The notes under the pieces: generated by a model
What the model was told of the DNA's origin: nothing
The model's input: only the letters and a program-made list of their open reading frames with translations
Databases searched by the model: none
Assembly: GCF_000275845.1 (NCBI RefSeq)
Contig: NW_006766893.1
Span: 156,655 to 220,654 of the forward strand
Length of the DNA stretch: 64,000 nt
Source of the DNA: Dichomitus squalens LYAD-421 SS1
Lineage: Eukaryota > Basidiomycota > Agaricomycetes > Polyporales > Polyporaceae
Reading direction: 5' to 3'
Made by a program: the position numbers and the translations under genes
In this document: piece after piece, positions 45,546 through 57,375 of the stretch
Layout: every line of letters begins with the position of its first letter
How positions within the stretch are numbered: position 1 is the stretch's first letter

Positions 45546-48036
45546 ATGCCCTCACTACAAGCCTACAAGGGCACGTTTCGGAAGCTGGTCATTGGCATTG
45601 ACATTGGCACCACATATTCAGGTATTGCATACGCTGTGCTTGACCCTGGTGAGGTGCCACAGATCCACGGCGTCACTCGGTACGTCCCTTCGTCCGAGCA
45701 GAACTCCACGGCATGAATGTTTGGGGCAACAGCTTCCCGGGACAGGAGAATGCTGCAGGAGATTCTAAAATCCCCTCCATTCTATACTACCGTCAAGACG
45801 GCTCCGTTCACTCGGCTGGTGCAGAGGCCGCTCTGCCCGGGATGGACCTGGAGGCTGAAGACCAGGAGCTCGTGTTTGTGGAATGGTTCGCATTTTTGTT
45901 CAGCCTCGATGAAACCCCTTCTCACACAGCTATCAAGGTTTAAGCTTCATCTCAGGCCGGAACGACTCGACTCTGGTGACGTCAAACGTCATGACCTCCC
46001 GCCGCTTCCACCCGGCAAGAGCGTTATCGACGTTTTCTCCGACTTCCTCGGATATCTCTTCCGCTGCGCGCGTCGGTTCATCCGCGAGACACACGCAAAC
46101 GGCGAGAGTCTATGGACGTCTGTTGAAGACCAAATTGAGTTTGTCCTGTCGCACCCAAACGGCTGGGAGGGTCTTCAGCAGGGGAGAATGCGTCAAGCAG
46201 CCATCATCGCTAACCTTGTTCCGGACACTGCCGCGGGACATGCTCGTGTCCACTTCGTCACGGAAGGGGAAGCGAGTTTGAACTTCTGTATCCACAGCGG
46301 GCTCGCCGCAGAAGCTATGAAGGTCTGTCCTGACTACGCACACCTCACATCGCATGTCGTTGACATACTTGATACAGGATGGCAAGACTGTCATGATCGT
46401 CGACGCCGGTGGCGGGACTGTCGATATCAGCACATACACATTCGTCTCCGTCTCTCCTATTACGGTGGAGGAAATCACGTCGGCCGACTGTAGGTAGTCA
46501 CATATGCCTCGATGGAGTCCACTCTCACCATGTACTCTAGGTATCCTTCAAGGCTCGACACGAGTGAATGTTAGGGCAGAGAACTTCCTGAGAGGTAATG
46601 TACCCGACTGGGGTGTCATGTGCTATGAATCTCACTTGAACTTCTAAGAGCGACTAAAGTCTTCGGCGTACGGAAATGACGCAGATATCAGCTCAATGTT
46701 GGATTACTTCGACAGATCCACAAAGCCAGTCTTCAAGGACGACAAAGAGTCTTCCTACATCAAGTTCGGTTCGATGAGTTGCAACGATCCGAAAGTCAAC
46801 ATACGTCGTGGGCAGCTTATGCTCAGCGGGTCAGTTCCGCCACAGCTTCAGCTAACATGAAATTTCATCGATCACTCACTACGTGATGCAGGGCGGAAAT
46901 GAGGTCCTTCTTCCAACCCTCCATGAATGCCATTATCGATGTTGTTCAGAAGCAGCGTCGAGAAGTCGCTGGTTTACTTGAGGTAGGTGGTGGTTCGCTC
47001 TCGGAGTTATCTGTTGCTCTATAACGACGTTTGATATTCGCCATCGTAGACTGTATTCCTCGTCGGTGGCTTCGCTGCCAGTCCATGGCTGCATACCGCT
47101 CTGAAGAGTGCACTGAACGCCCATAGCGTCACTTTGTGCCGTCCGGACTCCCACACGTACGTCGAAATTGCCCCCCCCCTTTGCAGAGCTATGTTGTCTA
47201 ATATTCGTGTTGCCCACAGGAGTAAAGCAGTCGCCAATGGTGCCGTGTGCTTCTACCTCGAGCATTTCGTCTCAGCTCGGATCATGAAGATGACATATGG
47301 TACCGAAATTGTCGTCGAATACGACCCCAACGATCCGGAGCATTATTCGCGTCGCGGTGACATAGCTGTCCGTCCTTCGGGACGCATCATGTTACGGAAC
47401 GGCTTCTCGTCGATCTTGAAGAGGGTACGTGTCCATTTACCCCAAGTCGTACATGTGTGCTGACCGTATGAGGACCCGTACACTTAGGGAACGCGGATGA
47501 GGGAGAGCGAGGAAATCTCTCAGCCGTACAACATCGAGGCCCGTAACCCGAAACCTCTAGACAGTATCGTCAGCGATGTTCTTTGCTACAGAGGCAGATC
47601 CGCACAGCCCAAGTGGGTCGATGTTGAACCAGGCAAGTCTCATGTATACTCTCCCAAATCTGCGGACTAGTACGCATTGACAGCACGGGTTGTGCGCTGC
47701 CAGAATTCTACACACCTCTTTGCACGGTGTATGCCGACACATGCAGGGTTAAGAAGGTAGCGCGGAACGGGCCAAACGGCCTCTACTACCAGCAAGAGTT
47801 CAAGATCGTCCTTCTCTGTGGCCTTACCGAGCTCCAAGCACAGATCAGTTGGGTAGAGGGGGTAAGCATTTCCGTCCCCCGCTATCCTGCGTCACCGAGC
47901 TGATGGAATGACCCATTCGTCAGGGCGTTGAGCGTCGGTGCGTCCTGTATTGCACCGTCATGAACTGTATTGCTAACTACGACACAGGGGCCCAGCGAAG
48001 ATAGTCTACGACGATGATCTCGAGGTCTCGCGCTAG
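45546..48036 (+). CDS. Hsp70-like (HSPA12-type) ATPase, copy B
   Basis: Thirteen exons close in frame to 603 residues: 45546-45679, 45733-45885, 45938-46322, 46378-46489, 46541-46594, 46649-46829, 46892-46982, 47050-47156, 47220-47424, 47488-47636, 47684-47861, 47924-47937, 47988-48036. Twelve exons have exactly the same length as in copy A; exon 11 is six bases longer. The nucleotide-binding motifs are intact (VIGIDIGTTYSGIAYA, MIVDAGGGTVDISTYTF, VFLVGGFAASPWL). Changes are mostly synonymous in the core, with more replacements near the exon 9 region (DIAVRPSGRIML). Exons are much better conserved than introns, so both copies look functional and under selection. Convergent with the hydrolase at 48298, with 261 bases between stops. 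Confidence 0.9.
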
Positions 48037-48297
48037 ATCAAGAATCTGGTGGAAGAAGGACTGTTGTCGTCAACTCCATTTATCGTGGCCGTGACATCTG
48101 GCTTGTGAGTGCTGAGTAGGAGTTGAGTTGGGAGAGTTTCTTGAGCCAATGTTTGTGTACGAGTTACGAGTAGTGTTCCCCTTCTATCGTCGAGTACAGT
48201 GAAGCACCGCAGCATACGTCGTCAGCCGCTTGCCTTCATGCGTGATGATATGAACGGGAATGATCTATGTTTGAGTGTTATAATCGCAACCGGTAGG

Positions 48298-49696
48298 TCA
48301 TTCCGTGCTCCGCCCAAGGAGCCATTTCAGACCCTTGACGACGTCCTGTCTGACCAACTCCGCGAGCTTGATGCTCGGGAAGTTGTAGTAGAATCCGTGC
48401 CCTACACCAGGATATCTAGTATTCTTCCGTAAGCTTCCAATTCATAAAGTAACCCATTCACTGGGCGACTCACAAGTCGATCCTGGTCTCGACGCCGGCC
48501 GCCTTGAGGGTCTTCTCGTATACGATGCCGTCGTCCCGGAGCGGATCGAGGCCCATGACCTGGACATACGCCGGCGGCAGGCCTTCGTGGGAGGGATACA
48601 GCAAAGGCGACAAACGTGGATCCGCAGGAGGGCCCTGGTACATGTCTGGAATATGTCAGTTCGCTGATGCTCTGGAAGCCTGACAAGCGTCTAGTGGGGA
48701 CGTACGAAAGAGATCGAGCATCATTGCGGCAGTTAGAGGTGGGTTGTCCTTGTTCTCTACTGAAGCACGGAGTTCGCCCTTCAGGCTTCATGTAAAGTGA
48801 GGTTGGGGCCAATATCACTGCATTGGGGGCTTTGCCGCTTACCTTTGAGGGTAGGCGTCGAAGTGGACGACGACCGGTTCCCTGAGAAGTTGTCCCGTGA
48901 TCTGCCTTCCGGCAAAGAAGGGGTCTTTCTTCGTTTCGTGCGCCAAGACAGCACTGAGGTTACCTCCAGCGGAATGTCCTCCGACGAGGAACCCCTTGCT
49001 GAGATCGACCTTTAGCGACGGTGCGTTCTCTACGGTCTGTTGTAGATGTCGTTTCAGTACGTCTGAGTGAGTAAGCAACATTGGCACGTACCCATTTCAG
49101 AGCGGCGTAGCAGTCGTTCACGGCTGTCGGGAACGGATGTTCAGGAGCTAACCTGAGAGTGCGTTAGGGTAAGGATGCGTAGGCAAGGTTACATGACTTC
49201 GCACCTATACTCCACATTTACTACGGATATCTGCAGATCGACGCTTATTCGGCGGAGATGGTAGTCATCTATCTCAATGCTGCCCACACACCAACCTGTA
49301 GACCGCGCACCAGGGGGATGAGCCGAAGGCATGTCTAGAGGGACGTGGATTTCGTTGACCTCCGCCGTGTATGTTCACAAACACGGGAAACGTCTGCCCT
49401 TCGTCGTTCACTAGGGGAGTAATGCAACGCACGATGATCTCCCCGCCGTCCACCTTCACAGTCCTATCCTCAACAGAGTACGCGGAGGCTGATGTACACT
49501 CAATATTTTGCTGACGCGCTCATACACAGAGTCGAGATTGCAACATACCTGGAGGGAGACGCCCTTCATGAAAGCTCTTGTTCGGTTCGATGAGGCTATG
49601 GGCAAAGTGAGCTCTGACTTGTTCCACTGAGGGTGGAGTCGTTGGATGAGGAGCGTTGAGGAGGGGGGCCACTGCCGCGGCGTATTCGGGATCCAT
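48298..49696 (-). CDS. alpha/beta hydrolase, hormone-sensitive-lipase-like esterase
   Basis: Eight minus-strand exons close in frame to 330 residues: 49549-49696, 49360-49488, 49205-49295, 49092-49152, 48843-49036, 48706-48785, 48474-48645, 48298-48415. The HSL-family oxyanion motif HGGGW is at residue 90, the nucleophile elbow [10 protein letters not shown] gives Ser165, the acid is Asp268 in [10 protein letters not shown], and His298 lies in [25 protein letters not shown] is the family signature. No signal peptide, so probably a cytosolic carboxylesterase or deacetylase acting on a small ester; substrate not predictable. The ATG gives the typical [14 protein letters not shown] start. A scrap of the last exon occurs in the neighbouring duplicated unit, so the gene lay inside the ancestral repeat. 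Confidence 0.92.
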
Positions 49697-51137
49697 CGTA
49701 ACTGGGATGTTTCGCGTGGGTGACTTGTCGCCTTCCCATACCGTCCCGTCCTTATATATCTGGCTCTATGTCTACACTTTGTGGGACCCATGTCTCTCTG
49801 ATGCCCTATACCGACTGAAGGCAATCTGAAAAACCACTGACTCAGAACTATGCTGCGATCTCGAAGGAGCTATCAGTAAGACGTCAGCAATGGATGTCAT
49901 GGGAAAGTGAAAGTGAAAGTGTATGCTTGAATCCTGAGTAATCCGCCCATCGTGCGTCTGACAGTAGTGATTGTAAGGGTGCTCATGCACTCAGAACAGA
50001 ATCAGTGTAGGCGCCTAATTACATAATATCGACAAATCATTTCACACTCGTCATCCAGTTCGGCAGGTCCCGGAGTAGCAGCACGATCGTTTCACCTCCT
50101 TTGTCCCCTTAGGCTATGAAGCAGATCGAGTGTCTACCAGGAGTGGGAAAACACTGACTCAGAAATGTGTATTGCACTACTCTCCTCTTAACGTTGCCTC
50201 TGAAGGCTAATGATCACCCAATCTGCTCACAAGCGCACGTTTAAGCGCCAAAGATAGTCGTAGTGCGAATAACTATGCTAATCAACTCGCATGTAACCAA
50301 CAGCATTGTTAACCAGCGAATATCCATAGGCTTTACGCCCTACACTTGAGAGAATGGGATGGTACAGTGCGATAAAAACCAATTTTGATGGAGATGAAGA
50401 GTCTTCCATACTCCGACAGGTCCCGACTCCCCCCGGCCGCAGCCCCTACAGGCAACCCTGTCATCATTTAGTCTGTGTCAACCAGTCGTTTTCCTACAGT
50501 GTGCACGGGGTTGTGACGGAAGATCATAGGCCCATCGTAGCAGGAGTCGTGGACGGTGGTGGCTCAGCGCTTCAGCTTCAGCGCTTCGACGGTTGCACCG
50601 GCTCAACGGCCCCGGGCTGCCGGGTATGTGGAAGGGCGGCATGCTGTCACCACGTTGGCGTGTTCTAGGACCGGCTGTCTCTGCAACAACGACGACAACG
50701 GTGTTCGCATCGACCATGCTCATGTCGCGTGTCACACGCGTGCCATTGTGGCTTCGTGAGTGTGCATTTCCGTAGGACTTCATAGACTAAACCATGGTTC
50801 AGCTTAGGCTTCCATCCCCAGAAGGCGGCATAGCGTACGGGTACCTCGATTCCCAACCGTTCAAATTCGGCGTCAGCGCAATCACCGCTCCTGTTGCGCA
50901 CTACATCTCCTGGACGCTGCCGCGTTTTACGTCTCCCTAGCCATCAACAGGCGGAATGCACGCCTAACGCGCTATTTTGAAGGGGGCACTGCAGGGTCGG
51001 GTGGAGGGGGCGTGTCCGCACACGATATGTGTCCGCGCAGCACAACGGTCCCCCTCTCTCCCCTCTCGGACTTCTGATGGAACCTCCCCCGCACTGAACA
51101 CCACGATCCCAGTCGCGACAGACGTCAGCATTACGCT
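49697..51137. other. intergenic between hydrolase and paralogue 4
   Basis: Divergent promoter region for the hydrolase (-) and paralogue 4 (+). It holds the second 42-base repeat at 50571-50612. No gene supported. Confidence 0.45.
50571..50612 (+). repeat. 42-base repeat, unit B copy
   Basis: Matches 42842-42883 with one difference. It lies about 530 bases upstream of paralogue 4. Confidence 0.75.
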
Positions 51138-52538
51138 ATGGCCCCCTCAGGTTCCTTCATTTCCTTCGCGACGACTGCGTGCAAGATCGCGCTTGTCCTC
51201 ACGACGGTTGGCTACGCTGGCGTGGTCGTGCACCGGATGCGTACCCGGAATGCGGAGCTGCTGAAGGCATTGGACGATGCGAGGGTGGAACGCGAGGAGC
51301 TGCTCGAGCAGCTGGCCTTGGAGCGAAGCAAAGCGGAAGACGTCGTTGAGGAGAAACGGGAAGAGACTGAGTTCTGGCAGCGCATGGAAGGGCTGGCGAG
51401 GACGGAGCTGAGGAAGCAGGAAGAAGCGTTGAAGGAGCAAGAGGCCGTAGTCCTGGCACAACGCGAGCAGATTCTCAGCCTCCAATCTCAAGCCGGCGAT
51501 GCGCACACCGTATCCCAGAGTCCTTTGTCTAACGCCTTCGAAGTCTTGCGAGCACCGGAAGATGCATCCTCGCGGCACGCGGAGTTCGTGGACGTCGGAT
51601 CGACGATTGCCTCTTACGATGACGTCGTCCTCAGCATGGTCCGGACTTTGAACTTCGAAATCTCCGAGGTCGCCTCCCAGGTCACGAACGCCTTCCGTGT
51701 CACGGACACGCCTGACCACGACAACGTCAACCTAGCATTCGAACGCGCCCGTGAAGCCGTAGGGCCTGTCATGGCCGAGCTCCTCGAGTCGATACAACAT
51801 CAAGACGATCCGATCATCGTCGACATCGCGCTCAAGGCCGACATGGTCGGATTCGCGGCAGAGGTTGCATCTGCCTGGGACTTCCAGCACCAGAGCCGGT
51901 CCGTCTTCACGGGGCTCTACAAGCAGATGCGTCGTTCGGGTGTGTATCCCGTGTCTTCCCCGCCGTCGGTTCCTGACGACCCCATTGCAGAGTCGCAATC
52001 GGTGTGCGGCCAATGGCGTTCTCGCGCGCGCAAGTATTCCAAGCAGCGCCTCTACAACAGCCGCGATCTCGTCCCGGGCTTTTCGCACCAGCTCGCGGAG
52101 CGGATCGCGGATCTGCTCACCGTCGCCGGCGGGTCCTCCGCCGCAGAAGACATCCACGCTGCATACGCGCCGCATCTCGAAACGATCATCCGCACCGCGC
52201 TCGACCTCCAACGCATCACCGGCGAGGAGGTCGTTGCGTGCGATTACGAGGTCCTCACGGCACGCTTCGACGAAATCTTTGACAGCGAGCAGATGGAGGA
52301 CATCTACAACGGGGAGATCGCCGCGACCGGTCCACCCGGGACCGTCCCTCGTGTGCTCTCCACCGCGGACCTCGGCCTGCGGCGCTCGCAGAAGGTTGCC
52401 GATGCTGTCGACGATGATGATGGAGTCACAACGACGATGCTGCTGAAGCCGAAGGTCGTGCTCGATACTGTTGTGTACGAGCTAGGACTTGTCGACGAAG
52501 AGGACGCTAGCCCGTCGACGGCAGAGCCGTCTGCTTGA
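51138..52538 (+). CDS. membrane/coiled-coil protein, paralogue 4 (unknown function)
   Basis: The frame is open throughout (466 codons), but an in-frame 51-base intron (51940-51990, GTGTGT to TTGCAG) very probably exists, because it splits the same Glu codon before SQSVCGQWRSRARKY as in the other copies. Spliced length is 449 residues. The N-terminal transmembrane helix is clear (FATTACKIALVLTTVGYAGVVV), followed by a basic HRMRTRN stop-transfer and a coiled coil (residues 40-125: LLKALDDARVEREELLEQLA). A helical middle and the shared C-terminal module follow (VACDYEVLTARFDEIFD, RVLSTADLGLRRS, LLKPKVVLDTVVYELG). It is the most divergent copy, on the opposite strand, has the strongest GC3 bias, and has no Hsp70-like partner. 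Confidence 0.85.
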   Translation: MAPSGSFISFATTACKIALVLTTVGYAGVVVHRMRTRNAELLKALDDARVEREELLEQLALERSKAEDVVEEKREETEFWQRMEGLARTELRKQEEALKEQEAVVLAQREQILSLQSQAGDAHTVSQSPLSNAFEVLRAPEDASSRHAEFVDVGSTIASYDDVVLSMVRTLNFEISEVASQVTNAFRVTDTPDHDNVNLAFERAREAVGPVMAELLESIQHQDDPIIVDIALKADMVGFAAEVASAWDFQHQSRSVFTGLYKQMRRSGVYPVSSPPSVPDDPIAESQSVCGQWRSRARKYSKQRLYNSRDLVPGFSHQLAERIADLLTVAGGSSAAEDIHAAYAPHLETIIRTALDLQRITGEEVVACDYEVLTARFDEIFDSEQMEDIYNGEIAATGPPGTVPRVLSTADLGLRRSQKVADAVDDDDGVTTTMLLKPKVVLDTVVYELGLVDEEDASPSTAEPSA

Positions 52539-53282
52539 CGTAACCTATGGACCTGCCGCTGATGCTCCGTATCTGTACCGCTATGTAATCTGTAATGCAT
52601 ACACTACGACAACTTACGTTTTCCTACGACCCCACCAGGCCGAGCAGCCACCTGAGCCAAGACGAGCGTGCCGCCGAGCGATTACAATTTTTGTCGAGAC
52701 TTGCAGTCTGCCGTGACACCTCTGAGTACCACAACAGCACCGCAAGCAAGAAAGAATGTTTCCACCTGGATGTCTTATAAGCTACATAGCATGAGCTTAG
52801 GAGCAAGAATATCACAGGACAAGATCGACAACGACACAACAACGTGTAGGGATTCTGAGCGCTAGCAGCATTCAAAGGCCCGGCTTCTTCCGATACCGCT
52901 CCGGCGGGCATTTCCCCAACCCAGGATCACGCGTCCTGGCTCTCCCTCTGACACGATTCTATGGGAGTAACAGTTGTCGAGTGAGTTGGTGATGTGACCT
53001 ATGCTCGGTTTCACAAACGATCAACCCAACCGGCGCTGCCAAGTCTTGCCACTTGCAAGTCCTGGTCGCGGTCGATGATGCGTGTGTACTATAGCAGCGC
53101 CCAGACCACCAGGCGGTTCGTCCATCAACTAATGTACGTCTTCCTTCGGCGCTGATCCATGCTTCGCACACACACACAGCTTGTGTATATATTGTACAAA
53201 CAAGTACTATTACACAGTCTTTCTCCTGCGCCCCCCGCACTTCGACATCAACTGAAATCCGCCAACGGTGGCCTTGGACCAT
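52539..53282. other. intergenic, nothing supported
   Basis: No coding signal. The stretch 53170-53282 upstream of the beta-lactamase-like gene contains TATATATTG near 53185, a possible promoter element. Confidence 0.4.
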
Positions 53283-55233
53283 ATGTGGAAGGCTGCAGCT
53301 GTCGCGATCGGCCTGCTCTCGATTGCCTTGAGTGGCTATCACTCAGGCTATGTTCAGATACGTACATCACTCTCGACAGATCACTTATCGGATGGGGGCG
53401 TCGAACGGTGGAGTTGTCGACCATTTCTCCCTCGCCTCTTCGTTGAGACACCTCCTTCGCCACTCCAGCCTAAGATCTCACGGGCTGCTGACCGCCTGCA
53501 TGCTCACTTCTCTGAGCGATTCTCCAAAGGGGATATAGACAGCCTCTCTGTTGCCGTTGTCACCTCGAATAATGTCCTCTTCGAGAAAAATCACGGAGTG
53601 ATGCGAGCAAATGAAACGGGCTCCCTGCCCACCTACAGCCATTCCATGTACCGCATTGCATCAGTGGCGAAGATGTTCAATGTGCTGGAGGGTTTCATAC
53701 TGGAGCAGAAGGGCTTGATCTCATGGTACGTACACGTATACTTTATCTTCTAGCATCCACGGCTTCATTTTCGATTTAGGGATGACCCGATCGACAAGTA
53801 CATCAAAGACTTCCACTATGTTGCGACGGGTTTGGATAGAGCAACCGCACACCATGCGCCTCCGCTCACCCTTCGTCAGCTCGCCACACACATGTCTGGG
53901 TTGGGTAGGGATTGGCCTCCAGGGACAGTCCCCGGATGGCCCCACGACATGCGTGGCATGGGACCCCCACCGACGAATGGCCTCCCTTTCCCTTCCTACG
54001 ATGCCTTACTCGCTTCGATTTCCAAGCACCATCTCACCTCGCCTCCTGGCGCGTATCCTGCGTATTCGAACGCAGGTACGGCCCTCCTTGCTTACGCACT
54101 TGCCATCGCAAGTGCTACAGCTGATGGCAAGACGGGGAAGATCAGCTACGCAGACCTCGTGAAGCGCGATATCTTCGGCCCTCTTGGCATGAACGGCAGC
54201 CACTTCCTAGCCACGGAAGCCAACAGGCACCTTGTCGTCGTTCCTTCCCTCGCCCCTGAGGTTGCGGTTCGTACTCTAAGCGCCTCGTGAACGATCATGC
54301 AGGACTAACGTTCGTCCTTGGATAGGACCAGGACTTCCTGGACGCGATGAACCCTGCGGCTGGACAGTTCTCTTCTCTCGCGGACCTCATCACCGTGACG
54401 CAAACATTGCTGAACCCGCGTCACCCGAAGAGTCTCCTGACGCCCTACTCTCTGGATACCTGGTTCCATACCGCGCACGCTTTCGAGGAGGACGACTGGA
54501 CCGAGATGGGCTTTATTTGGGAGATCGTCAAGGCGCGCGACTCGAATGGCCGTTTACGGAAGATATACTGGAAGCGTAGGGAGTAACATCTGTCGCTACT
54601 TACGATTCCTCACGATTCCCTATGCAGTAGGCGCGATGGCTGGCTATCATGCCGCCTTAGCCATACACCCCGGGACGGGCTACGGCGTCATCGTCCTGAT
54701 GACCGGTCATTACCCCGACGCCGCAAAGCTTGCGTACGATACCTTCGAGATTTTCCAGCCAGCAATTGATCAGGCCCTTGCTGAGCTGGCGGCCGAGCTA
54801 TACGTGGGCGAATGGTATGATGTCCACGGCAGCGAGGAACAGCCTTCGTCTGCGCGCATCGTGATAGACAAGGGCACGTTATATATCAAGAGTCTGAAGC
54901 TCCTCGGTGTCGATGCGCTTAGGAACTTTGGGGCGCCTGGGCGGCTCGCCCTCCGTTCGAGCCAGCGTCGGGACGAGTTCAGGTGCGTCTCAATGGTTTG
55001 CTCCAATGTTAATGTCGCAGTCCTCCCTGACGCTCAATGCTGTTTACAGGATCGACACCGGTATCCCCGGATACAATGGACAAAAGCATATGGGCTGCTA
55101 CCCGTATTGGAATGGGCAGGACCTCTGGGGTGTTCGGCAGAATGCTGCTGTGAACGCGATTTACTTCTCGGGAGATCGGGAGGGGCGATTACTTCACGTC
55201 CCTTCCCTTTCAATCGCCATGACCCGGAAATGA
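53283..55233 (+). CDS. serine beta-lactamase-like protein (class C / LACTB fold), membrane-anchored
   Basis: Five exons (53283-53725, 53780-54266, 54326-54575, 54628-54982, 55050-55233) close in frame to 572 residues. An N-terminal signal-anchor (AAAVAIGLLSIALSGYHSG) suggests secretion or a membrane-tethered lumenal enzyme. The Pfam Beta-lactamase fold is shown by the nucleophile motif SVAK (Ser127, Lys130) in YRIASVAKMFN and by YSN at 243-245 in AYPAYSNAGT. LTLRQLATHMSGL is the family helix, and HYPDA and GYHAALAIHPGTGYGV mark the third-motif strand. A C-terminal beta domain of about 150 residues follows. Fungal members are thought to hydrolyse esters or peptides; substrate unknown. The exon 3 to 4 junction (C|TA) is the least certain. 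Confidence 0.88.
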
Positions 55234-57375
55234 TGCGTCCGAAGTGTTCCCCTGATCATATGTAGATTAATGTAACGACCTCGTAGCGAGAATGGGTACA
55301 GTGGTTCCAAATACACGTATTTGGCACTTTTCTGGAGATAAGTACCACAGGGCAATGGGGATACACAATCGTGCGTTCCTACAACCACAACCAGTCGTAA
55401 TGTACTCTAATGTCGACCGAAGTTGGCATCCAAAGTATTGAAGAGCTATATATTACTAGAACCGTGATCGACTACGACACATTGGGAAGTCTCAAGTCGT
55501 TCTCTTGCATAGGCAAGCACCTACCTCTCACACGCCGGCAGCGAACGACCACACCTACAGAGGATGCAATGATGTGAGTGAGCAAGAATGGCGTTGAAGA
55601 CGCACCACCGTCACGGTGACGTAGATCGTTCATCCCGCTGTCCGCTGTCCAACAGCATACCGTCAGTGCCCCAGTCATGGCCCATGCCACATAGCATCGG
55701 CATTAGTACTCACCAGTCGCAGGCTCAGCCTTGCAATGCAACGCGCCTCACTCCGTACAATCCGAGCCGCCGGTCCCTGACAGGCGACTTTACCGGAAAG
55801 GCATCGGCCCGCCTACCTCGGTATTTAACGCAAGGATGAGGACGAGCCCGAGTGAGACGCGTCGCGAACGTCGACTGCCACTAGGCGGGCTTACTCAGGC
55901 CGTCGACGCGGCGGCTGATGTCTTTGCGCATATAGCGTATTGCGATGTTCAAGCGGTGAGCAGGGGTCGGACAAAGGAGATACGGGAAACGTGCGTGGTT
56001 GGGGATTAGCCATACCAAGGTGATGTTTGATTCTCCGATGGCGAGACTTCGCTCCGGAACGAAGCAGTGGTCTGTATACCACAGTCATTAGTGGATGGTC
56101 TTTCATTGAATGTGGGTTGGCGGCACACCTCAGTAATAGAAAATGCAGAGGAGGAAGGACATGGGGATTTTGGGGTAAGAGAGGAAGGACCCGTGCGCAG
56201 GGGTTTATATACGCCGCTTAGAGTTCGGAAGCTGGCGGTGATCAGTGGCGAGCCTTAATGTTGCCTGCTTGTTCGGCTTGGCTGAGAAGAGAACAAGACG
56301 TCAGTCGCGTCGCGTCAAGATCGGCCGGACTACTAGGGCTGTCCCCCCTGCGTGCGAGTCAAGATTCCTAAGCTGGATCGGCGGGTAAAGAACCTGTGGA
56401 GATGGCGGGAGCAGAGCCAAGCAGCAACCTCTACAAGCATAGGCGACAAGAGTGATGGTCCAGCTGTGTATGAATAACATTTTCATTGCGGCAAACTGAC
56501 GCATCCCATTCTCCCAGCTCGAGAGAGGTTGAATAGATAGTTGAGGTGTTCATACCAAGTGTGCTGACCATTGTTCGCAAGCTGATCGTGGCTGACGCTC
56601 AAATCTAAGCACCTGGACCAATGCTGTTCCTCGCCATCACTGGTGTGTCACGAAGGTAAAGTGAAACCCCACGGAAGACCAGTCCGTCCGTAGCGCAACA
56701 GCGTCGACTCCTCTTGGCACCATGGAAGTCGTCGTCCAAGACATCACCACCCCTATCGGATCACTGGCTCCCAGATCACGGCTGTCGGTGTTGGCGGTGG
56801 TGACGCTTGGCGAGTCTACTGAAGTGTATCGTTCCGAAGGGTATATGAGCAAGCTTATTCGGATGTTCATTAGCTACACTGACACCGTGTGCTGCGAGAA
56901 CAACTCGTTCGGTGAGCGTCACGACAGATGAACTACAGTCGCAGAGCTACAAGTGGGCCAACACATGGCTTGTGCAGGCGGCCTCATCGCAATCTGATGC
57001 ATCCCTACTTCTGCCTGAACCAGGGATTTGCTGTTGATGATAGGGACTCTTCGCGTGTGGGTGCAGACAGCGATGTGCCGGTAGACATCCGGTCGACGTC
57101 GACTATCGTCGACTTGTCAACAGATGACGATGTCATCTTGTGCACAAAAGTCGACGTTAACTTTCCCGCAGAACCATCACCTGACTCTGACGCCCATGGA
57201 CGTGATATGATTGGAGGATGCCCTATCGCGCACGCATCCAATTGACAAATTGGGACGTCTCTCTCATATTGCAGCAAGTCTCGCACTCGTTTCATCGATA
57301 TGTCTTAGCTTGCTTGCTCCTTCATGTACCTGTGTAGATATTGTAGCCAATGTTCATCTTTTGCCTCTCTCCATA
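55234..57375. other. gene-poor stretch
   Basis: No gene supported. Short frames such as 57005-57295 are unremarkable. It ends in the left flank of the hAT remnant, whose outer boundary could not be defined. Confidence 0.4.
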
